Numbered from the stretch's first letter, positions 53,191 through 64,000 are shown. The stretch is 64,000 bases of DNA from Ideonella sp. (GCA_015075165.1 JABTUY010000004.1:124001-188000); one strand, 5' to 3'. The notes: generated by a model from the sequence alone, not told the origin. Made by a program: numbers and translations.

Positions 53191-56100
53191 ATGAGTCTTG
53201 CCGACGTCGCGCTCGACGACAAGTACCGCCTCGAGCACGGCCGCGTGTTTCTCACCGGCGTGCAGGCGCTGGTGCGGCTGCCGATGCTGCAGCAGCTGCG
53301 CGACCGCGCGGCCGGCCTGCGCACCGCGGGTTTCGTCTCGGGCTATCGCGGCTCGCCGCTCGGCGGGCTCGACACCGCGCTGCACGAGGCGCAGCCGTTC
53401 CTTGCGCAGCACCGGGTGCGCTTTCGCCCCGCGGTCAACGAGGAGCTCGCCGCCACCGCGATCTGGGGCACGCAGCAGCTGCACCTGATGCCGGGTGAGC
53501 CCGACTGCGACGGCATCTTCGGCCTGTGGTACGGCAAGGGCCCGGGCGTGGACCGCTGCGGCGACGTGTTCAAGCACGCCAACTACGCCGGCACTTCGCG
53601 CCACGGCGGCGTGCTGGTGGTGGCCGGCGACGACCACGCCGCGCGCTCGTCGGCGGTGGCGCACCAGAGCGAGCACATCTTCTCGGCCTGCGCGCTGCCG
53701 GTGCTGGCGCCCGCGAGCGTGCAGGACATCCTCGACTACGGGCTGCACGGCTGGGCGATGTCGCGCTACACCGGCTGCTGGGTGGCGATGAAGCTCAGCG
53801 CCGACGTGGTCGAGAGCTCGGCCACCGTCGAGGTCGACGTCGAGCGCGTGCGCGTGCAGCAGCCCGCCGATTTCGCGCTGCCCGCCGACGGCGTGCACAT
53901 CCGCTGGCCCGATCCGCAGCTCGCGCAGGAACACCGGATGCAGGCCTACAAGATCTACGCCGCGGCGGCCTATGCGCGTGCCAACGCGCTCGACCGCATC
54001 GTGCTCGACAGCCCGCGCGCGCGGCTCGGGCTGATCGCCTGCGGCAAGGCCTGGCTCGATCTGCGCCAGGCGCTCGACGACCTCGGCATCGACGCCGCGC
54101 GCGCCGCCGCGCTCGGTCTGCGCGTGTGCAAGGTCGCGATGCCGTGGCCGCTCGAGGCTGCCGGCGTGCGCCGCTTCGCCACCGGGCTGGAGGAGATCCT
54201 GGTCGTCGAGGAGAAGCGCCAGATCATCGAGTACCAGTTGAAGGAGATGCTCTACAACTGGCGTGACGACGTGCGCCCGCGCGTGCTCGGCAAGTTCGAC
54301 GAGGCCGGCGAATGGCCGGCGCCGCACGGCCAGTGGCTGCTGCCGCCCACCGGCGAGATGACGCCGCTCGTCGTCGCGCGCGCGCTGGCGTCGCGGCTGG
54401 CGCGCATCGACGCCGCAGGCGGCTGGCGCCAACGCGCGCTCGCACTCGGCGGCAGCGCAGCGGGCGGCATCGCGGCGCATGCCCCGCTGCAGCGCACGCC
54501 GTACTTCTGTTCCGGCTGCCCGCACAACCGCTCCACCGTGGTGCCCGAGGGCTCGTGCGCGCTGGCCGGCGTCGGCTGCCACCTGATGGTGCTGGGCATG
54601 GAGCGGAGCACGCTCACGATCAGCCAGATGGGCGGCGAGGGCGCCACCTGGATCGGCATGGCCGAGCACGCCGGCGTGCAGCACGTGTTCGCCAACATGG
54701 GCGACGGCACCTACTTCCACTCGGGCCTGCTGGCGATCCGCGCCGCGGTCGCCGCCGGCGTCAACATCACCTACAAGCTGCTGTTCAACGACGCTGTGGC
54801 GATGACCGGCGGCCAGCCGGTCGACGGTCCGCTCACGGTGCCGCGGCTGACGCAGCAAGTGCACGCCGAAGGCGTGGCGCGCATCGTGGTGGTGGCCGAC
54901 GACGTGCACAAGTATCCGCGCGACACCGGCTTCGCCGCCGGCGTGCAGCTGCGCGCGCGCGACGAGCTCGACGCGGTGCAGCGCGAGCTGCGTGCGGTGC
55001 CCGGTGTCACGGTGCTGGTGTACGACCAGGTCTGCGCCACCGAGGCGCGGCGGCGCCGCAAGCGTGGGCTGCTGCCGCCACCGCGGCGCCAGGTGGTGAT
55101 CCACGAGGCGGTGTGCGACGGCTGCGGCGATTGCAGCGTGCAGTCGAACTGCCTGTCGATCGTGCCGGTGGACACCGAGTTCGGCACCAAGCGCGCGATC
55201 GACCCGTACACCTGCAACCTCGACGAGAGCTGCCTGCTCGGCTGCTGCCCGGCGCTGGTCACCGTCGAGGGCGCGTCGCGCGAAGCCGCCGCCGGCGGCC
55301 ACGGGCTGCCGGTCGACGATGCCGCGCTGCCCGAGCCGGCGCTGCGCGTGAACGCCGACGCGTGTTCGCTGCTGATCGCCGGCACCGGTGGCACCGGCGT
55401 GGTCACGCTCGGCGCGCTGCTGGGCATGGCGGCGCACCTCGAAGGCCGCGCCGCGACCGTGCTCGACCAGACCGGCCTGGCGCAAAAGGGCGGCGCGGTG
55501 CTGACGCACGTGCGCTTCGCCGCCAGCCCGGCCGCACTGGCGTCGCCGCGCATCGTGCGCGCCGACGTGCTGCTCGGCGTCGACCTGCTGGTGGCCGCCG
55601 GCGACGAAGCGCTGCAGCGCCTGCGCGCCGACCACACGCGCGCGGTGATCAACTCCGCCGCCGCGATCACCGGCCAGTTCGTGCGCCACGCCGAGACGCT
55701 CTTTCCGCGCGACGCCACGCTGGCATTGCTGCGCGGCCGCGTAGCCGAAGCCGATGCGCTCGATGCGACGCAACTGGCCGCCGCGCTGGCGGGCCATTCG
55801 ATCGCCACCAACCTGTTCCTGCTCGGCTTCGCGTGGCAGCGCGGCCTGGTGCCGGTGGGGCGCGACGCGCTGCTGCGCGCGATCGAGCTCAACGGCACCG
55901 CGGTTGACGACAACCGGCGCGCGTTCGCCTGGGGCCGGCGCGCCGCGCTCGACCGCGAGGCCGTCTTGGCGCAGGCCGCTGCGGCGCGGCCGCTGCCGCC
56001 GTCGCAGCGCCTGTCGGCCGGCTTCGACGAGATGCTGGCGCGCCGGCGCGCGGCGCTGGTGGCCTACCAGGGCGAGGCGCTGGCGCGCCGCTACGTGGCG

Positions 56101-56733
56101 CTGGTCGAGCGCGTGCGCGCCGCCGAGCACGCCGTACAGCCGGGCAGCGAGCGGCTGGCCGACGCGGTGGCGCGCCAGGCGCACCGGCTCTATGCGGTGA
56201 AGGACGAATACGAGGTGGCGCGGCTGTTCGCTGACGACCCGTCGCTCGAACTGCAGCTTGCCGAACGCTTCGCGCCGGGCTTTCGCGTGCACTACCACCT
56301 GTCGCTGCCGTGGCAGCGTACGGCGGCCGGCGGCCGGCCGCGCAAGCGCGCGTTCGGCCCCTGGCTGCGCGTTGCGATGCGCGTGCTCGCCGCGGCCAAG
56401 GTGCTGCGCGCGACGCCGCTCGATCCGTTCGGCTGGAGCGCCGAGCGCAGCGACGAGCGCGCGTTCGCACGCGAGTACGAGACTGTGGTCGAGCGGCTGC
56501 TGCTGCGGCTCGATGCCGCGCACCTCGAGGCGGCGATCGAGATCGCGCGGCTGCCCGACGAGGTGCGCGGCTTCGGCGTCGTCCGCCGCCAGCGCATGGC
56601 GGCGGTGCGCCAGCGGCTGGCGGCGCGGCAGGCCGACTACGATGCACTGGGCGCGCACGCCACGGCACCTGCCGGCGTGACCGCAGCTGCGGGCGAAGCG
56701 ACGGCAGCCGGCACGACCGCTGCGGCGGCGTGA
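53191..56733 (+). CDS. Indolepyruvate ferredoxin oxidoreductase, fused alpha/gamma form
   Basis: 1180 residues; oxidatively decarboxylates aryl 2-oxoacids (indolepyruvate, phenylpyruvate) to aryl-acetyl-CoA with reduced ferredoxin. Order: pyrimidine domain (GFVSGYRGSPLGGLDTALHE near 50), C-terminal TPP domain (FANMGDGTYFHSGLLAIRAA near 505), ferredoxin-type cysteines (CDGCGDCSVQSNC near 642, then CNLDESCLLGCC), and the gamma domain from about 725 (LLIAGTGGTGVVTLGALLGM). It lies outside the main operon, separated by the minus-strand hydrolase. It could feed indoleacetyl-CoA from tryptophan into the same catabolism. Relatives also act on other 2-oxoacids, so the name is a family call. Confidence 0.9.
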   Translation: MSLADVALDDKYRLEHGRVFLTGVQALVRLPMLQQLRDRAAGLRTAGFVSGYRGSPLGGLDTALHEAQPFLAQHRVRFRPAVNEELAATAIWGTQQLHLMPGEPDCDGIFGLWYGKGPGVDRCGDVFKHANYAGTSRHGGVLVVAGDDHAARSSAVAHQSEHIFSACALPVLAPASVQDILDYGLHGWAMSRYTGCWVAMKLSADVVESSATVEVDVERVRVQQPADFALPADGVHIRWPDPQLAQEHRMQAYKIYAAAAYARANALDRIVLDSPRARLGLIACGKAWLDLRQALDDLGIDAARAAALGLRVCKVAMPWPLEAAGVRRFATGLEEILVVEEKRQIIEYQLKEMLYNWRDDVRPRVLGKFDEAGEWPAPHGQWLLPPTGEMTPLVVARALASRLARIDAAGGWRQRALALGGSAAGGIAAHAPLQRTPYFCSGCPHNRSTVVPEGSCALAGVGCHLMVLGMERSTLTISQMGGEGATWIGMAEHAGVQHVFANMGDGTYFHSGLLAIRAAVAAGVNITYKLLFNDAVAMTGGQPVDGPLTVPRLTQQVHAEGVARIVVVADDVHKYPRDTGFAAGVQLRARDELDAVQRELRAVPGVTVLVYDQVCATEARRRRKRGLLPPPRRQVVIHEAVCDGCGDCSVQSNCLSIVPVDTEFGTKRAIDPYTCNLDESCLLGCCPALVTVEGASREAAAGGHGLPVDDAALPEPALRVNADACSLLIAGTGGTGVVTLGALLGMAAHLEGRAATVLDQTGLAQKGGAVLTHVRFAASPAALASPRIVRADVLLGVDLLVAAGDEALQRLRADHTRAVINSAAAITGQFVRHAETLFPRDATLALLRGRVAEADALDATQLAAALAGHSIATNLFLLGFAWQRGLVPVGRDALLRAIELNGTAVDDNRRAFAWGRRAALDREAVLAQAAAARPLPPSQRLSAGFDEMLARRRAALVAYQGEALARRYVALVERVRAAEHAVQPGSERLADAVARQAHRLYAVKDEYEVARLFADDPSLELQLAERFAPGFRVHYHLSLPWQRTAAGGRPRKRAFGPWLRVAMRVLAAAKVLRATPLDPFGWSAERSDERAFAREYETVVERLLLRLDAAHLEAAIEIARLPDEVRGFGVVRRQRMAAVRQRLAARQADYDALGAHATAPAGVTAAAGEATAAGTTAAAA

Positions 56734-56806
56734 GCGCGCGGTTGGCGCGCCGGCGCGAACCCTGCAGACATCGTATCGAGCGCAACGCCCGTATGACACC
56801 GCCCGC

Positions 56807-58021
56807 ATGACACCGCCCGCGCCCCACGTGACGGTGCCCTGGCTCGCGAGCCCGTTCCGGCCGTTCTACCTGCTCGGTGCGCTGTACGCACCGCTGCTCG
56901 CGCTCGGTGGCGCCGGCGCGTTCTTCGGCTTCGTCGACCTCGGCGGCGCCGGCGCGCTGATGCTGTGGCACGGGCACGAGATGCTGTTTGGCTTTGCCAG
57001 CGCGATCGTGATCGGCACGTTGCTCACGGCGCTGCCGAGCTGGGCCGGGCTGACCGAATGGCATGGCGCGCCGCTCGGCGCGCTGGCGCTGTTGTGGCTG
57101 GCCGGCCGCGTCGCCTTCTGGGCCGCGCCGTGGCTGCCGCCGCTGGCGGTGGCGCTGGTCGATGGGCTGCTGTGGCCGCTGATGCTGGCGCTGCTGGCGG
57201 CGCCGCTGTGGCGGTTGCGCCAGCGCCTGTACCGGCTGCTGCTGCCGGTGCTGGCCGGCTTCGCGCTCGCCAATGCGGCGTATCACGGCGCCGTGCTGGC
57301 GGCCGACGTGCACGGCGCCGAGCGCGCGCTGCGTGCGGCGGTGTGGACGCTGGTTGTGCTGTTCACGCTGATCGGCGGCCTGCTGACGCCGGTGTTCACC
57401 GGCAACGCGCTGCGCACGCTGCGGCGCGGCGAGCCGGCGCGGTTCTCGCTGCCGCTGGAGAGCGTGGCGCTCGCACTGCTGCTCGCGCTGGCGCTGGCCG
57501 ACGTGGCCGGTGCGCCGTCGCGCACGGTCGGCGTGCTCGCGCTGGCGTGCACCGCGGTGCACGGCGTGCGCGTGGTGCGCTGGCGCGGCTGGCGCGTGCT
57601 CGACCAACCGCTGCTGCCGACGCTGCACCTCGGCTTCGCGTGGCTGCTGCTGGCGTTCGCGTTGAAGGCTGCCGCCGGGCTGGGCGCCGCGCTGCCCGAG
57701 CCGGCGTGGCTGCACGCGTTCACCGTCGGTGCGCTCGGCGCGATGATGCTCGGGCTGATGACGCGCGTGTCGCTGCGCCACACCGGCCGCGCGCTGCGCG
57801 TGCCGCCGGCGATGCAGGCGGCGGCGCTCGCGGTGTTCGCCGCCGCGGCGCTGCGGCTGGCCGCCGGCATGCAGGCGCTGGCGACGCCGGTGGTCGCGCT
57901 CGCGGCGGCGCTGTGGGCGGCGGCGTTCATCGTCTACCTGGTGCAGTTCGCGTCGGTGCTGCTCGCGCCGAGCCTGCCGCGGCAGGCAGTCGACGACGAG
58001 GACGGCACAATGAGGCCATGA
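56807..58021 (+). CDS. NnrS family membrane protein
   Basis: 404 residues with about twelve hydrophobic helices. NnrS signatures are ASPFRPFYLLGALYAPLLAL at the N-terminus, MLWHGHEMLFGFASAIVIGT with conserved histidines, TALPSWAG and AAYHGAVLAADVHGAERAL, and the C-terminal GALGAMMLGLMTRVSLRHTG. NnrS is a haem- and copper-containing protein linked to nitric-oxide stress tolerance during denitrification. The start is doubled: the 14-mer ATGACACCGCCCGC occurs twice in tandem (56793 and 56807), and only the second ATG is in frame. The stop overlaps mtnP (ATGA). Confidence 0.88.
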   Translation: MTPPAPHVTVPWLASPFRPFYLLGALYAPLLALGGAGAFFGFVDLGGAGALMLWHGHEMLFGFASAIVIGTLLTALPSWAGLTEWHGAPLGALALLWLAGRVAFWAAPWLPPLAVALVDGLLWPLMLALLAAPLWRLRQRLYRLLLPVLAGFALANAAYHGAVLAADVHGAERALRAAVWTLVVLFTLIGGLLTPVFTGNALRTLRRGEPARFSLPLESVALALLLALALADVAGAPSRTVGVLALACTAVHGVRVVRWRGWRVLDQPLLPTLHLGFAWLLLAFALKAAAGLGAALPEPAWLHAFTVGALGAMMLGLMTRVSLRHTGRALRVPPAMQAAALAVFAAAALRLAAGMQALATPVVALAAALWAAAFIVYLVQFASVLLAPSLPRQAVDDEDGTMRP

Positions 58022-58887
58022 ACCGCATCGCAATCATCGGCGGCAGCGGCGTCTACGACCTGCCGGGTCTCGCCGACACGCGCTGGGTGCGCGTCGAGAC
58101 GCCCTGGGGGCCGCCGTCGGACGAGATCTTCCTCGGCACGCTCGGCGATGTGCCGCTGGCGTTCCTGCCGCGCCACGCGAGGGGACACCGCATCGCGCCG
58201 TCGCAGGTGAACTACCGCGCCAACATCGCGGCGCTGAAGAGCCTGGGCGTCAGCGACGTGCTGTCGGTGAGCGCGGTCGGCGCGCTGCGCGCCGACCTGC
58301 CGCCCGGCACCTTCGTGATCGTCGACCAGTACATCGACCGCACGACGCGGCGCGAAGCGTCGTTCTTCGAGCCCGGGCTGGTGGCGCACGTGTCGATGGC
58401 GCACCCGGTGTGCAGCCGGCTCGGCGAGCATCTGGCACGCGCGCTCGCCGCGCGTGGCGTCGCGCACGCCGTGGGCGGCACCTATGTCTGCATCGAGGGG
58501 CCGCAGTTCTCGACGCTGGCCGAGAGCCGGCTGTACCGCACGTGGGGCTGCGATGTCGTCGGCATGACCAACCTGCCGGAGGCCAAGCTCGCGCGCGAGG
58601 CCGAGCTGTGCTACGCCAGCCTGGCGATGGTGACCGACTTCGACTGCTGGCACCCCGATCACGATTCGGTGACCGTCGGCGCGATCATCCAGGTGCTGCT
58701 GGCCAATGCCAGGCAGGCGCAGGCGCTGGTGGCCGAGTGGGCGCCGGCGGTCGCGCACGATGCGCATGCGGCCGATTGCGCGTGTCGCCGCGCGCTGGAC
58801 CATGCGCTGATCACCGCGCCCGAGCGGCGCGACGCGGCCGCCGTCGAGCGCCTGCGCGCCATCGCCGGCCGGGTGCTCGGCGGCTGA
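58018..58887 (+). CDS. mtnP: S-methyl-5'-thioadenosine phosphorylase
   Basis: 289 residues. Phosphorolyses methylthioadenosine (and possibly 5'-deoxyadenosine) to adenine plus methylthioribose-1-phosphate. Motifs: AIIGGSGVYDLPGL (phosphate loop), PRHARGHRIAPSQVNYRANI, TYVCIEGPQFSTLAESRLYR and VVGMTNLPEAKLAREAELCY, with the purine-site aspartates in VTDFDCWHPDHD. GMTNLPE is typical of MTAP rather than of purine nucleoside phosphorylase (GMSTVPE). It is followed by mtnA and a class II aldolase in one operon. Confidence 0.94.
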   Translation: MNRIAIIGGSGVYDLPGLADTRWVRVETPWGPPSDEIFLGTLGDVPLAFLPRHARGHRIAPSQVNYRANIAALKSLGVSDVLSVSAVGALRADLPPGTFVIVDQYIDRTTRREASFFEPGLVAHVSMAHPVCSRLGEHLARALAARGVAHAVGGTYVCIEGPQFSTLAESRLYRTWGCDVVGMTNLPEAKLAREAELCYASLAMVTDFDCWHPDHDSVTVGAIIQVLLANARQAQALVAEWAPAVAHDAHAADCACRRALDHALITAPERRDAAAVERLRAIAGRVLGG

Positions 58888-58903
58888 CGCCGCGCGCGAA
58901 GCC

Positions 58904-59988
<1,085 letters not shown>

Positions 59989-59992
<4 letters not shown>

Positions 59993-60651
59993 CCGACCCG
60001 GGCGTCGGCGACCGCGCGCTGCGCGAGGCGCTGGTGGCGACCGTGCGTCGCCTCGATGCGCTCGGCCTCAACCGCGGCAGTACCGGCAACGTGAGCGCGC
60101 GCGGCAGCGACGGCAGCGGCTGCTGGATCACGCCCACCGGTATGGGTGCCGAGGTGGGCGTCGACGACCTGGTCTGGCTGGGCGACGACGGCCGCGTACG
60201 CGGCGCGTGGCAACCGTCGAGCGAGGCGGCGTTTCATCGCGCGATCTACGCCGCGCGACCCGATCTGCGCGCGGTGGTGCACGTGCACTCGGTGCATGCC
60301 ACGGCGCTGGCGTGCCTGCGCCGTGGGTTGCCGGCGTTTCACTACATGGTCGCGGTGGCCGGTGGCGACGACGTGCCGTGCACGCCGTACCACCGGTTCG
60401 GCTCCGACGCGCTGTCGGAGGCGGTGGCGCAGGCGTTCGCCGAGCGCCACGCCTGCCTGATGGCCAACCACGGCCTGGTAGCCGGCGGCACCTCACTCGC
60501 GCATGCGACGCAGGTAGCGCTCGAGGTGGAGTCGCTCGCCGAAACCTACCTGCTGGCGCTGGCTGTGGGCGAACCCGCGATCCTCGGCCGCGACGAGATG
60601 GCCGCCGTGCTCGCGCGCTTCCAAACCTACGGCCGCACCCGCCGCGCGTGA
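59989..60651 (+). CDS. Class II aldolase of methylthioadenosine salvage (DHAP-shunt type)
   Basis: 220 residues of the fuculose-1-phosphate aldolase family. The zinc ligands are in RAVVHVHSVHATALACL (HxH) and ACLMANHGLVAGGTS; LNRGSTGNVSARGSDG, SSEAAFHRAIYAARPDL and the catalytic glutamate (PSSEAA) are present. A dehydratase MtnB would share the fold, but the mtnP-mtnA-aldolase order matches the described DHAP shunt, where methylthioribulose-1-phosphate (or its 5-deoxy analogue) is split to DHAP and (methylthio)acetaldehyde. No mtnC, mtnD or mtnE is next to it in this window, supporting the aldolase reading. Confidence 0.83.
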
Positions 60652-60681
60652 TGCGCGGTCGACCCGCGGTCGGCCCGCCGC

Positions 60682-61506
60682 TCAGCCGATCGGGGCGGCG
60701 CGCGCGTGTGCATCGTCGCGCGGCACGGCGGCGCGGTAGGCGTGCCAGCTCGCATGGCCGAGCACCGGGCCGACGACCAGCAGGCCGGCGAACCCCGGCA
60801 GCATCGCGATCACCACCAGCGCGGTCAGCAGCACGCCCCACCACAGCATCACCGCCGACTGCGTGAACACCAGCCGCATGCTGGTGAGCCCGGCGGTGAT
60901 GGCGTCGCTCGAGCGGTCGAGCATCATCGGGATCGAGATCACGCTGACGGCGAAGATCAGCCCGGCGAAAACGCCGCCGACGATCACCCAGGCCGTGATG
61001 AAGCCGAGGTTCTGCACATCCAGCAGCGCCAGCAGCGAGCCCTTGAAGTCAGGCATGCCGTCGAAGCTCACCGCGAACACCACCAGCGACGCGCGGCCCC
61101 ACAGCATCTCGAGCACCAGCAGCACGAAGCCGAACACGCCCAGCGTCGACAGGCGGCCGCGCCAGGCGGTGGCCGAGTCGAGCAGCGCCGGCCGTTCGCC
61201 ACGCTCGAGGCGCCGGCTGGCCTGGTACAGGCCGAGCGCGAGAAACGGCCCCATCAGCAAGAAGCCGGCCGACAGCGCCAGCACGTAGGCCGGCGCGTGT
61301 TCGAACACGCTCAGCAGGGCCCAGCCCATGGCGACGAAGCACGCGCCGTAGAACAGCCCGATGCCGGGGCAGCGCAGGAAGTCGCGCCAGCCGGCGGCGA
61401 GCCAGCGCAACGGGTCGGCCAGGGTCAGCGCGTTCAACCGGGTGTCGAACGCCGACGGCGGCGCTGGGGGGCGGGCGGGCGGGTCGGGCGGATCGGGCGA
61501 TGGCAT
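60682..61506 (-). CDS. DUF2189 integral membrane protein
   Basis: 274 residues. A proline-rich N-terminus (PSPDPPDPPARPPAPPSAFD) is followed by about six membrane helices, including GLFYGACFVAMGWALLSVFE, AGFLLMGPFLALGLYQASRR and WVIVGGVFAGLIFAVSVISI. The pattern LADPLRWLAAGWRDFLRCPG at the start and GPVLGHASWHAYRAAV at the end are typical of DUF2189 proteins, which are unassigned in function. It is convergent with the aldolase gene across 30 bp. The ATG lies 118 bp downstream of lspA on the same strand. Confidence 0.82.
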   Translation of the reverse strand: MPSPDPPDPPARPPAPPSAFDTRLNALTLADPLRWLAAGWRDFLRCPGIGLFYGACFVAMGWALLSVFEHAPAYVLALSAGFLLMGPFLALGLYQASRRLERGERPALLDSATAWRGRLSTLGVFGFVLLVLEMLWGRASLVVFAVSFDGMPDFKGSLLALLDVQNLGFITAWVIVGGVFAGLIFAVSVISIPMMLDRSSDAITAGLTSMRLVFTQSAVMLWWGVLLTALVVIAMLPGFAGLLVVGPVLGHASWHAYRAAVPRDDAHARAAPIG

Positions 61507-61624
61507 CGGCGCGCGCAGTGTCGCGCAGCTCGCGCCGCCGGTGCATGCGGCGCTACCCGGGGGCCGCGGCCGGCGCGCAACGCGATCGCCACCGTCTCGC
61601 GCATCGGCGCGACGACGCGCCCGC

Positions 61625-62119
61625 TCAGCTGCGGCGCACGCGCCGCAGCTCGTCGACGATCAGGCCGATCGCGCCGCCGGTGATCGCGCTGTCGGCGAGG
61701 TTGAAGCTCGGGAAGTGTCCGCCCGGGAACAGCGGCGCCAGCAGCGGCCAGTGGAAGTCGAGAAAATCGACCACGTGGCCGTGCAGCAGGCGGTCGATCA
61801 CGTTGCCGAGCGCGCCACCGAGGATCAGGCTCACCGCCAGGCAGAACAGCGTCTGCTGTGGGTGCCGGCGCAGCATCCAGACGATGAAGACCGACGCCGC
61901 GATGCCGAGCGCGACGAAGAACCAGCGCTGCCAGCCGGCCGCGCCGGCGAGGAACGAGAACGCCGCGCCGGTGTTGTGCGCGCGCACGATGTTGAACCAC
62001 GACGTGACGCGCACGCTCTCGTGCAGCGTGAAGTGCTCGACGATCCAGGCCTTCGTGGCCTGGTCGGCGACGATGACGAGCGCGGCCAGTGCCAGCCAGC
62101 CCCAGAGTCCCTTGCGCAT
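61625..62119 (-). CDS. lspA: Lipoprotein signal peptidase (signal peptidase II)
   Basis: 164 residues, four membrane helices. Cleaves prolipoprotein signal peptides. Conserved boxes: [28 protein letters not shown], and the catalytic aspartates in [20 protein letters not shown] and [18 protein letters not shown]. It lies 18 bp after ileS on the same strand, the standard ileS-lspA arrangement. Confidence 0.96.
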   Translation of the reverse strand: MRKGLWGWLALAALVIVADQATKAWIVEHFTLHESVRVTSWFNIVRAHNTGAAFSFLAGAAGWQRWFFVALGIAASVFIVWMLRRHPQQTLFCLAVSLILGGALGNVIDRLLHGHVVDFLDFHWPLLAPLFPGGHFPSFNLADSAITGGAIGLIVDELRRVRRS

Positions 62120-62137
62120 CGGTGCGCCCGGACGGGG

Positions 62138-64000
62138 TCAGGCCACGGTGCGGGTCTCGCCCGCGCCGTACAGGTTGCTGACGCAGCGGCCGCAGATCGC
62201 CGGGTGCGCGGCATCGCAGCCGACGTCGTCGCGGTAGTGCCAGCAGCGTTCGCACTTTGCGGCCGTCGACGGCGTCACCTCGACGCGCAGCGCATCGGCC
62301 GCGTGCAGCGAGGCCGCCGAGGTGATGAAGACGAAGCGCAGCGCGTCGCCGAGCGAGGCCAGCAGCGCGTGGTCGTCGGCCGCGGCATGCAGCGCCAGCG
62401 TGGCCTGCAGCGACGAGCCCACCTGCCCGGCGGCGCGCAGCGACTCGATCTCCTTGTTGGCGCTGTCGCGGATCGCGCGGATGCGCGCCCACTTGTCGAG
62501 CAGCGCGGCATCGTCGGCGCCGGCGAGCGCCGCGCCGTCGGGCGCCTGGAAGCGCCAGTAGGTCTGCTCGAAGATCGAGCCGCGACCGGGCGCGAACACG
62601 CCCCACGCCTCCTCGGCGGTGAAGCTGAGGAACGGCGCCATCCAGCGCAGCATCGCGTGCGTGATGTGCCACAGCGCGGTCTGCGCCGAGCGGCGCGCGG
62701 GCGAGTTGGCCGCGGTGGTGTAGAGCCGGTCCTTCAGCACGTCGAGATAGAACGCGCCCAGGTCTTCCGAGCAGAACAGCTGCAGCTTGGCCACCACCGG
62801 GTGGAACTCGTAGGCCTGGTAGTGGCCGCCGTCGAACACGCCGCGCTGCGCGTCGAAGCTGCCGGCGAATTCGGCTTGCACCTGCGCCGCGCGCGCCAGC
62901 GCCCAGCGGTCGATCTCGAGCAGCTGCGCGGGCGCGACGGCGTCGGCCGCGGGGTCGAAATCGCTGGTGTTGGCCAGCAGGAAGCGCAGCGTGTTGCGGA
63001 TGCGGCGGTACGCATCGACCACGCGCGCGAGGATCTTGTCGTCGACCGCGAGGTCGCCCGAATAATCGGTGGCGGCCACCCACAGCCGGATGATCTCGGC
63101 GCCGAGCTTGCTGCTCACCTGCTGCGGCTCGATGCCGTTGCCCAGGCTCTTGCTCATCTTGCGGCCCTGGCCGTCCACCGTGAAGCCGTGCGTCAGCAGG
63201 CCGCGGTACGGCGCGCGGTCGAAGATCGCGCACGCCAGCAGCAGCGAGCTGTGGAACCAGCCGCGGTGCTGGTCGTGGCCCTCGAGGTACAGATCGGCCT
63301 CGGGGCCGTGCGCATGGTGCGTCGGCCGGCCGTCGCCGGTGGTGGCGTGCGTGCCGTGCAGCACGTGCCAGAACGTGCTGCCGGAGTCGAACCACACCTC
63401 GAGGATGTCGCTGCTCTTGGTGTAGTGCCGCGCGTCTTCGGTACCGAGGATCTCTTCGGCCGTGGTGCGGCTCCACGCCTCGATGCCGCCGCGCTCGACG
63501 ATGGCCGCGGCCTGGTCGAGGATCTCCATCGTGCGCGGGTGTGGCTCGCCCGAGTCCTTGTGCAGGAACAACGGCAGCGGCACGCCCCAGCTGCGCTGGC
63601 GGCTGATGCACCAGTCGGGCCGGTTGGCGATCATGTCGCGCAGCCGTGCGCGGCCGTTCTCGGGGTAGAAGGCGGTGGCGTCGATGGCATCGAGCGCGAG
63701 CTGGCGCAGCGTCTTGGCGGCCTTGTCTTTCGTGAAGATGCCGTCGCCTTCGTCCATGCGCACGAACCACTGCGCCGCGGCGCGGTAGATCACCGCGGTC
63801 TTGTGGCGCCAGCAGTGCGGGTAGCTGTGCACCAGCGTGTCAGTGGCCAGCAGCCGGCCGGCGTTGCGCAGCGCGTCGGTGACCACCGGCACCGCCTGCC
63901 AGATGTCGAGGCCGCCGAACAGCGGAAAGTCCTGCGCGTACTGCCCGTTGCCCTGCACCGGGTTCAGGATGTCGTTCACCTTCAGCCCGTGCGCGACGCA
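62138..64000 (-). CDS. ileS: Isoleucyl-tRNA synthetase, C-terminal part (runs off right edge)
   Basis: The visible 620 residues are the C-terminal two thirds of this class I synthetase. The class I lysine loop is [20 protein letters not shown], preceded by [20 protein letters not shown]. The anticodon-binding helical domain follows, and the chain ends in a zinc finger ([20 protein letters not shown] then [11 protein letters not shown]), with four cysteines in two CxxC pairs. The HIGH motif and editing-domain start lie outside the window. The frame stays open to base 64000. Confidence 0.95.
   Translation of the reverse strand, partial: CVAHGLKVNDILNPVQGNGQYAQDFPLFGGLDIWQAVPVVTDALRNAGRLLATDTLVHSYPHCWRHKTAVIYRAAAQWFVRMDEGDGIFTKDKAAKTLRQLALDAIDATAFYPENGRARLRDMIANRPDWCISRQRSWGVPLPLFLHKDSGEPHPRTMEILDQAAAIVERGGIEAWSRTTAEEILGTEDARHYTKSSDILEVWFDSGSTFWHVLHGTHATTGDGRPTHHAHGPEADLYLEGHDQHRGWFHSSLLLACAIFDRAPYRGLLTHGFTVDGQGRKMSKSLGNGIEPQQVSSKLGAEIIRLWVAATDYSGDLAVDDKILARVVDAYRRIRNTLRFLLANTSDFDPAADAVAPAQLLEIDRWALARAAQVQAEFAGSFDAQRGVFDGGHYQAYEFHPVVAKLQLFCSEDLGAFYLDVLKDRLYTTAANSPARRSAQTALWHITHAMLRWMAPFLSFTAEEAWGVFAPGRGSIFEQTYWRFQAPDGAALAGADDAALLDKWARIRAIRDSANKEIESLRAAGQVGSSLQATLALHAAADDHALLASLGDALRFVFITSAASLHAADALRVEVTPSTAAKCERCWHYRDDVGCDAAHPAICGRCVSNLYGAGETRTVA

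Noticed and set aside
52486-56808. A 1440-codon minus-strand open frame opposite the indolepyruvate oxidoreductase
   Set aside because: It is a low-complexity shadow frame; only its last part coincides with another shadow of the alpha/beta hydrolase gene.

Overview
The window is very GC-rich (about 70 percent by eye) and strongly biased to G or C at third codon positions. Genes are tightly packed, often with ATGA or GTGA stop/start overlaps. Gene content (urate hydroxylase PuuD, glyoxylate carboligase, LivHMGF-type transporters, ileS-lspA, separate-subunit B12 mutase) suggests a metabolically versatile betaproteobacterium, probably Burkholderiales of the Rubrivivax/Methylibium/Aquincola kind. 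That placement is inferred from gene content and base composition, not from a marker-gene search. I saw no rRNA or tRNA genes and no CRISPR array.

Layout. (1) 1-9283 is a purine (urate) catabolism region: the N-terminal part of gcl with a divergent LysR regulator, then tautomerase, class II aldolase and urate hydroxylase puuD on the minus strand. Facing them are a GntR regulator, puuE, a UraD/allantoate-amidohydrolase fusion and an M20 hydrolase. Together they would take urate to glyoxylate and ammonia. A lipoprotein and an ammonium transporter follow (9400-11360). (2) 11361-13588 is a small decayed mobile-type island: an HTH/LysR-tail chimera, a ParDE toxin-antitoxin pair and a frameshifted tyrosine recombinase. 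(3) 13589-26136 carries a P450/enoyl-CoA hydratase pair, a FAD oxidoreductase, aconitase, a two-gene nucleotidyltransferase module, serA, serC, an acyl-CoA dehydrogenase, an alpha/beta hydrolase and a DUF protein. It ends at a 272 bp element with 29 bp perfect terminal inverted repeats and two internal 21 bp inverted repeats.

(4) 26617-52229 is the most interesting part: about 25.6 kb of uniformly plus-strand, largely overlapping genes headed by a GntR regulator. It encodes a thiolase, two acyl-CoA ligases, a two-subunit hydantoinase-like ATPase, an acyl-CoA dehydrogenase, a two-subunit B12-dependent mutase, a three-subunit molybdenum hydroxylase, a family III CoA-transferase, a TrpB2-like PLP enzyme, a branched-chain-type ABC importer and a hydroxyacyl-CoA dehydrogenase/enoyl-CoA hydratase fusion. 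This enzyme set matches, step for step, the oxygen-independent indole-3-acetate (auxin) pathway described in Azoarcus/Aromatoleum: Mo-dependent hydroxylation, ATP-dependent lactam opening, CoA transfer, B12 rearrangement, decarboxylation/oxidation and beta-oxidation to 2-aminobenzoyl-CoA. A fused indolepyruvate ferredoxin oxidoreductase lies just downstream (53191-56733), and with TrpB2 it suggests an extended indole/tryptophan/indoleacetate route.

(5) 56807-64000 holds an NnrS-like membrane protein, a methylthioadenosine salvage operon of the DHAP-shunt type (mtnP, mtnA, class II aldolase), a DUF2189 membrane protein, lspA and the 3' part of ileS.
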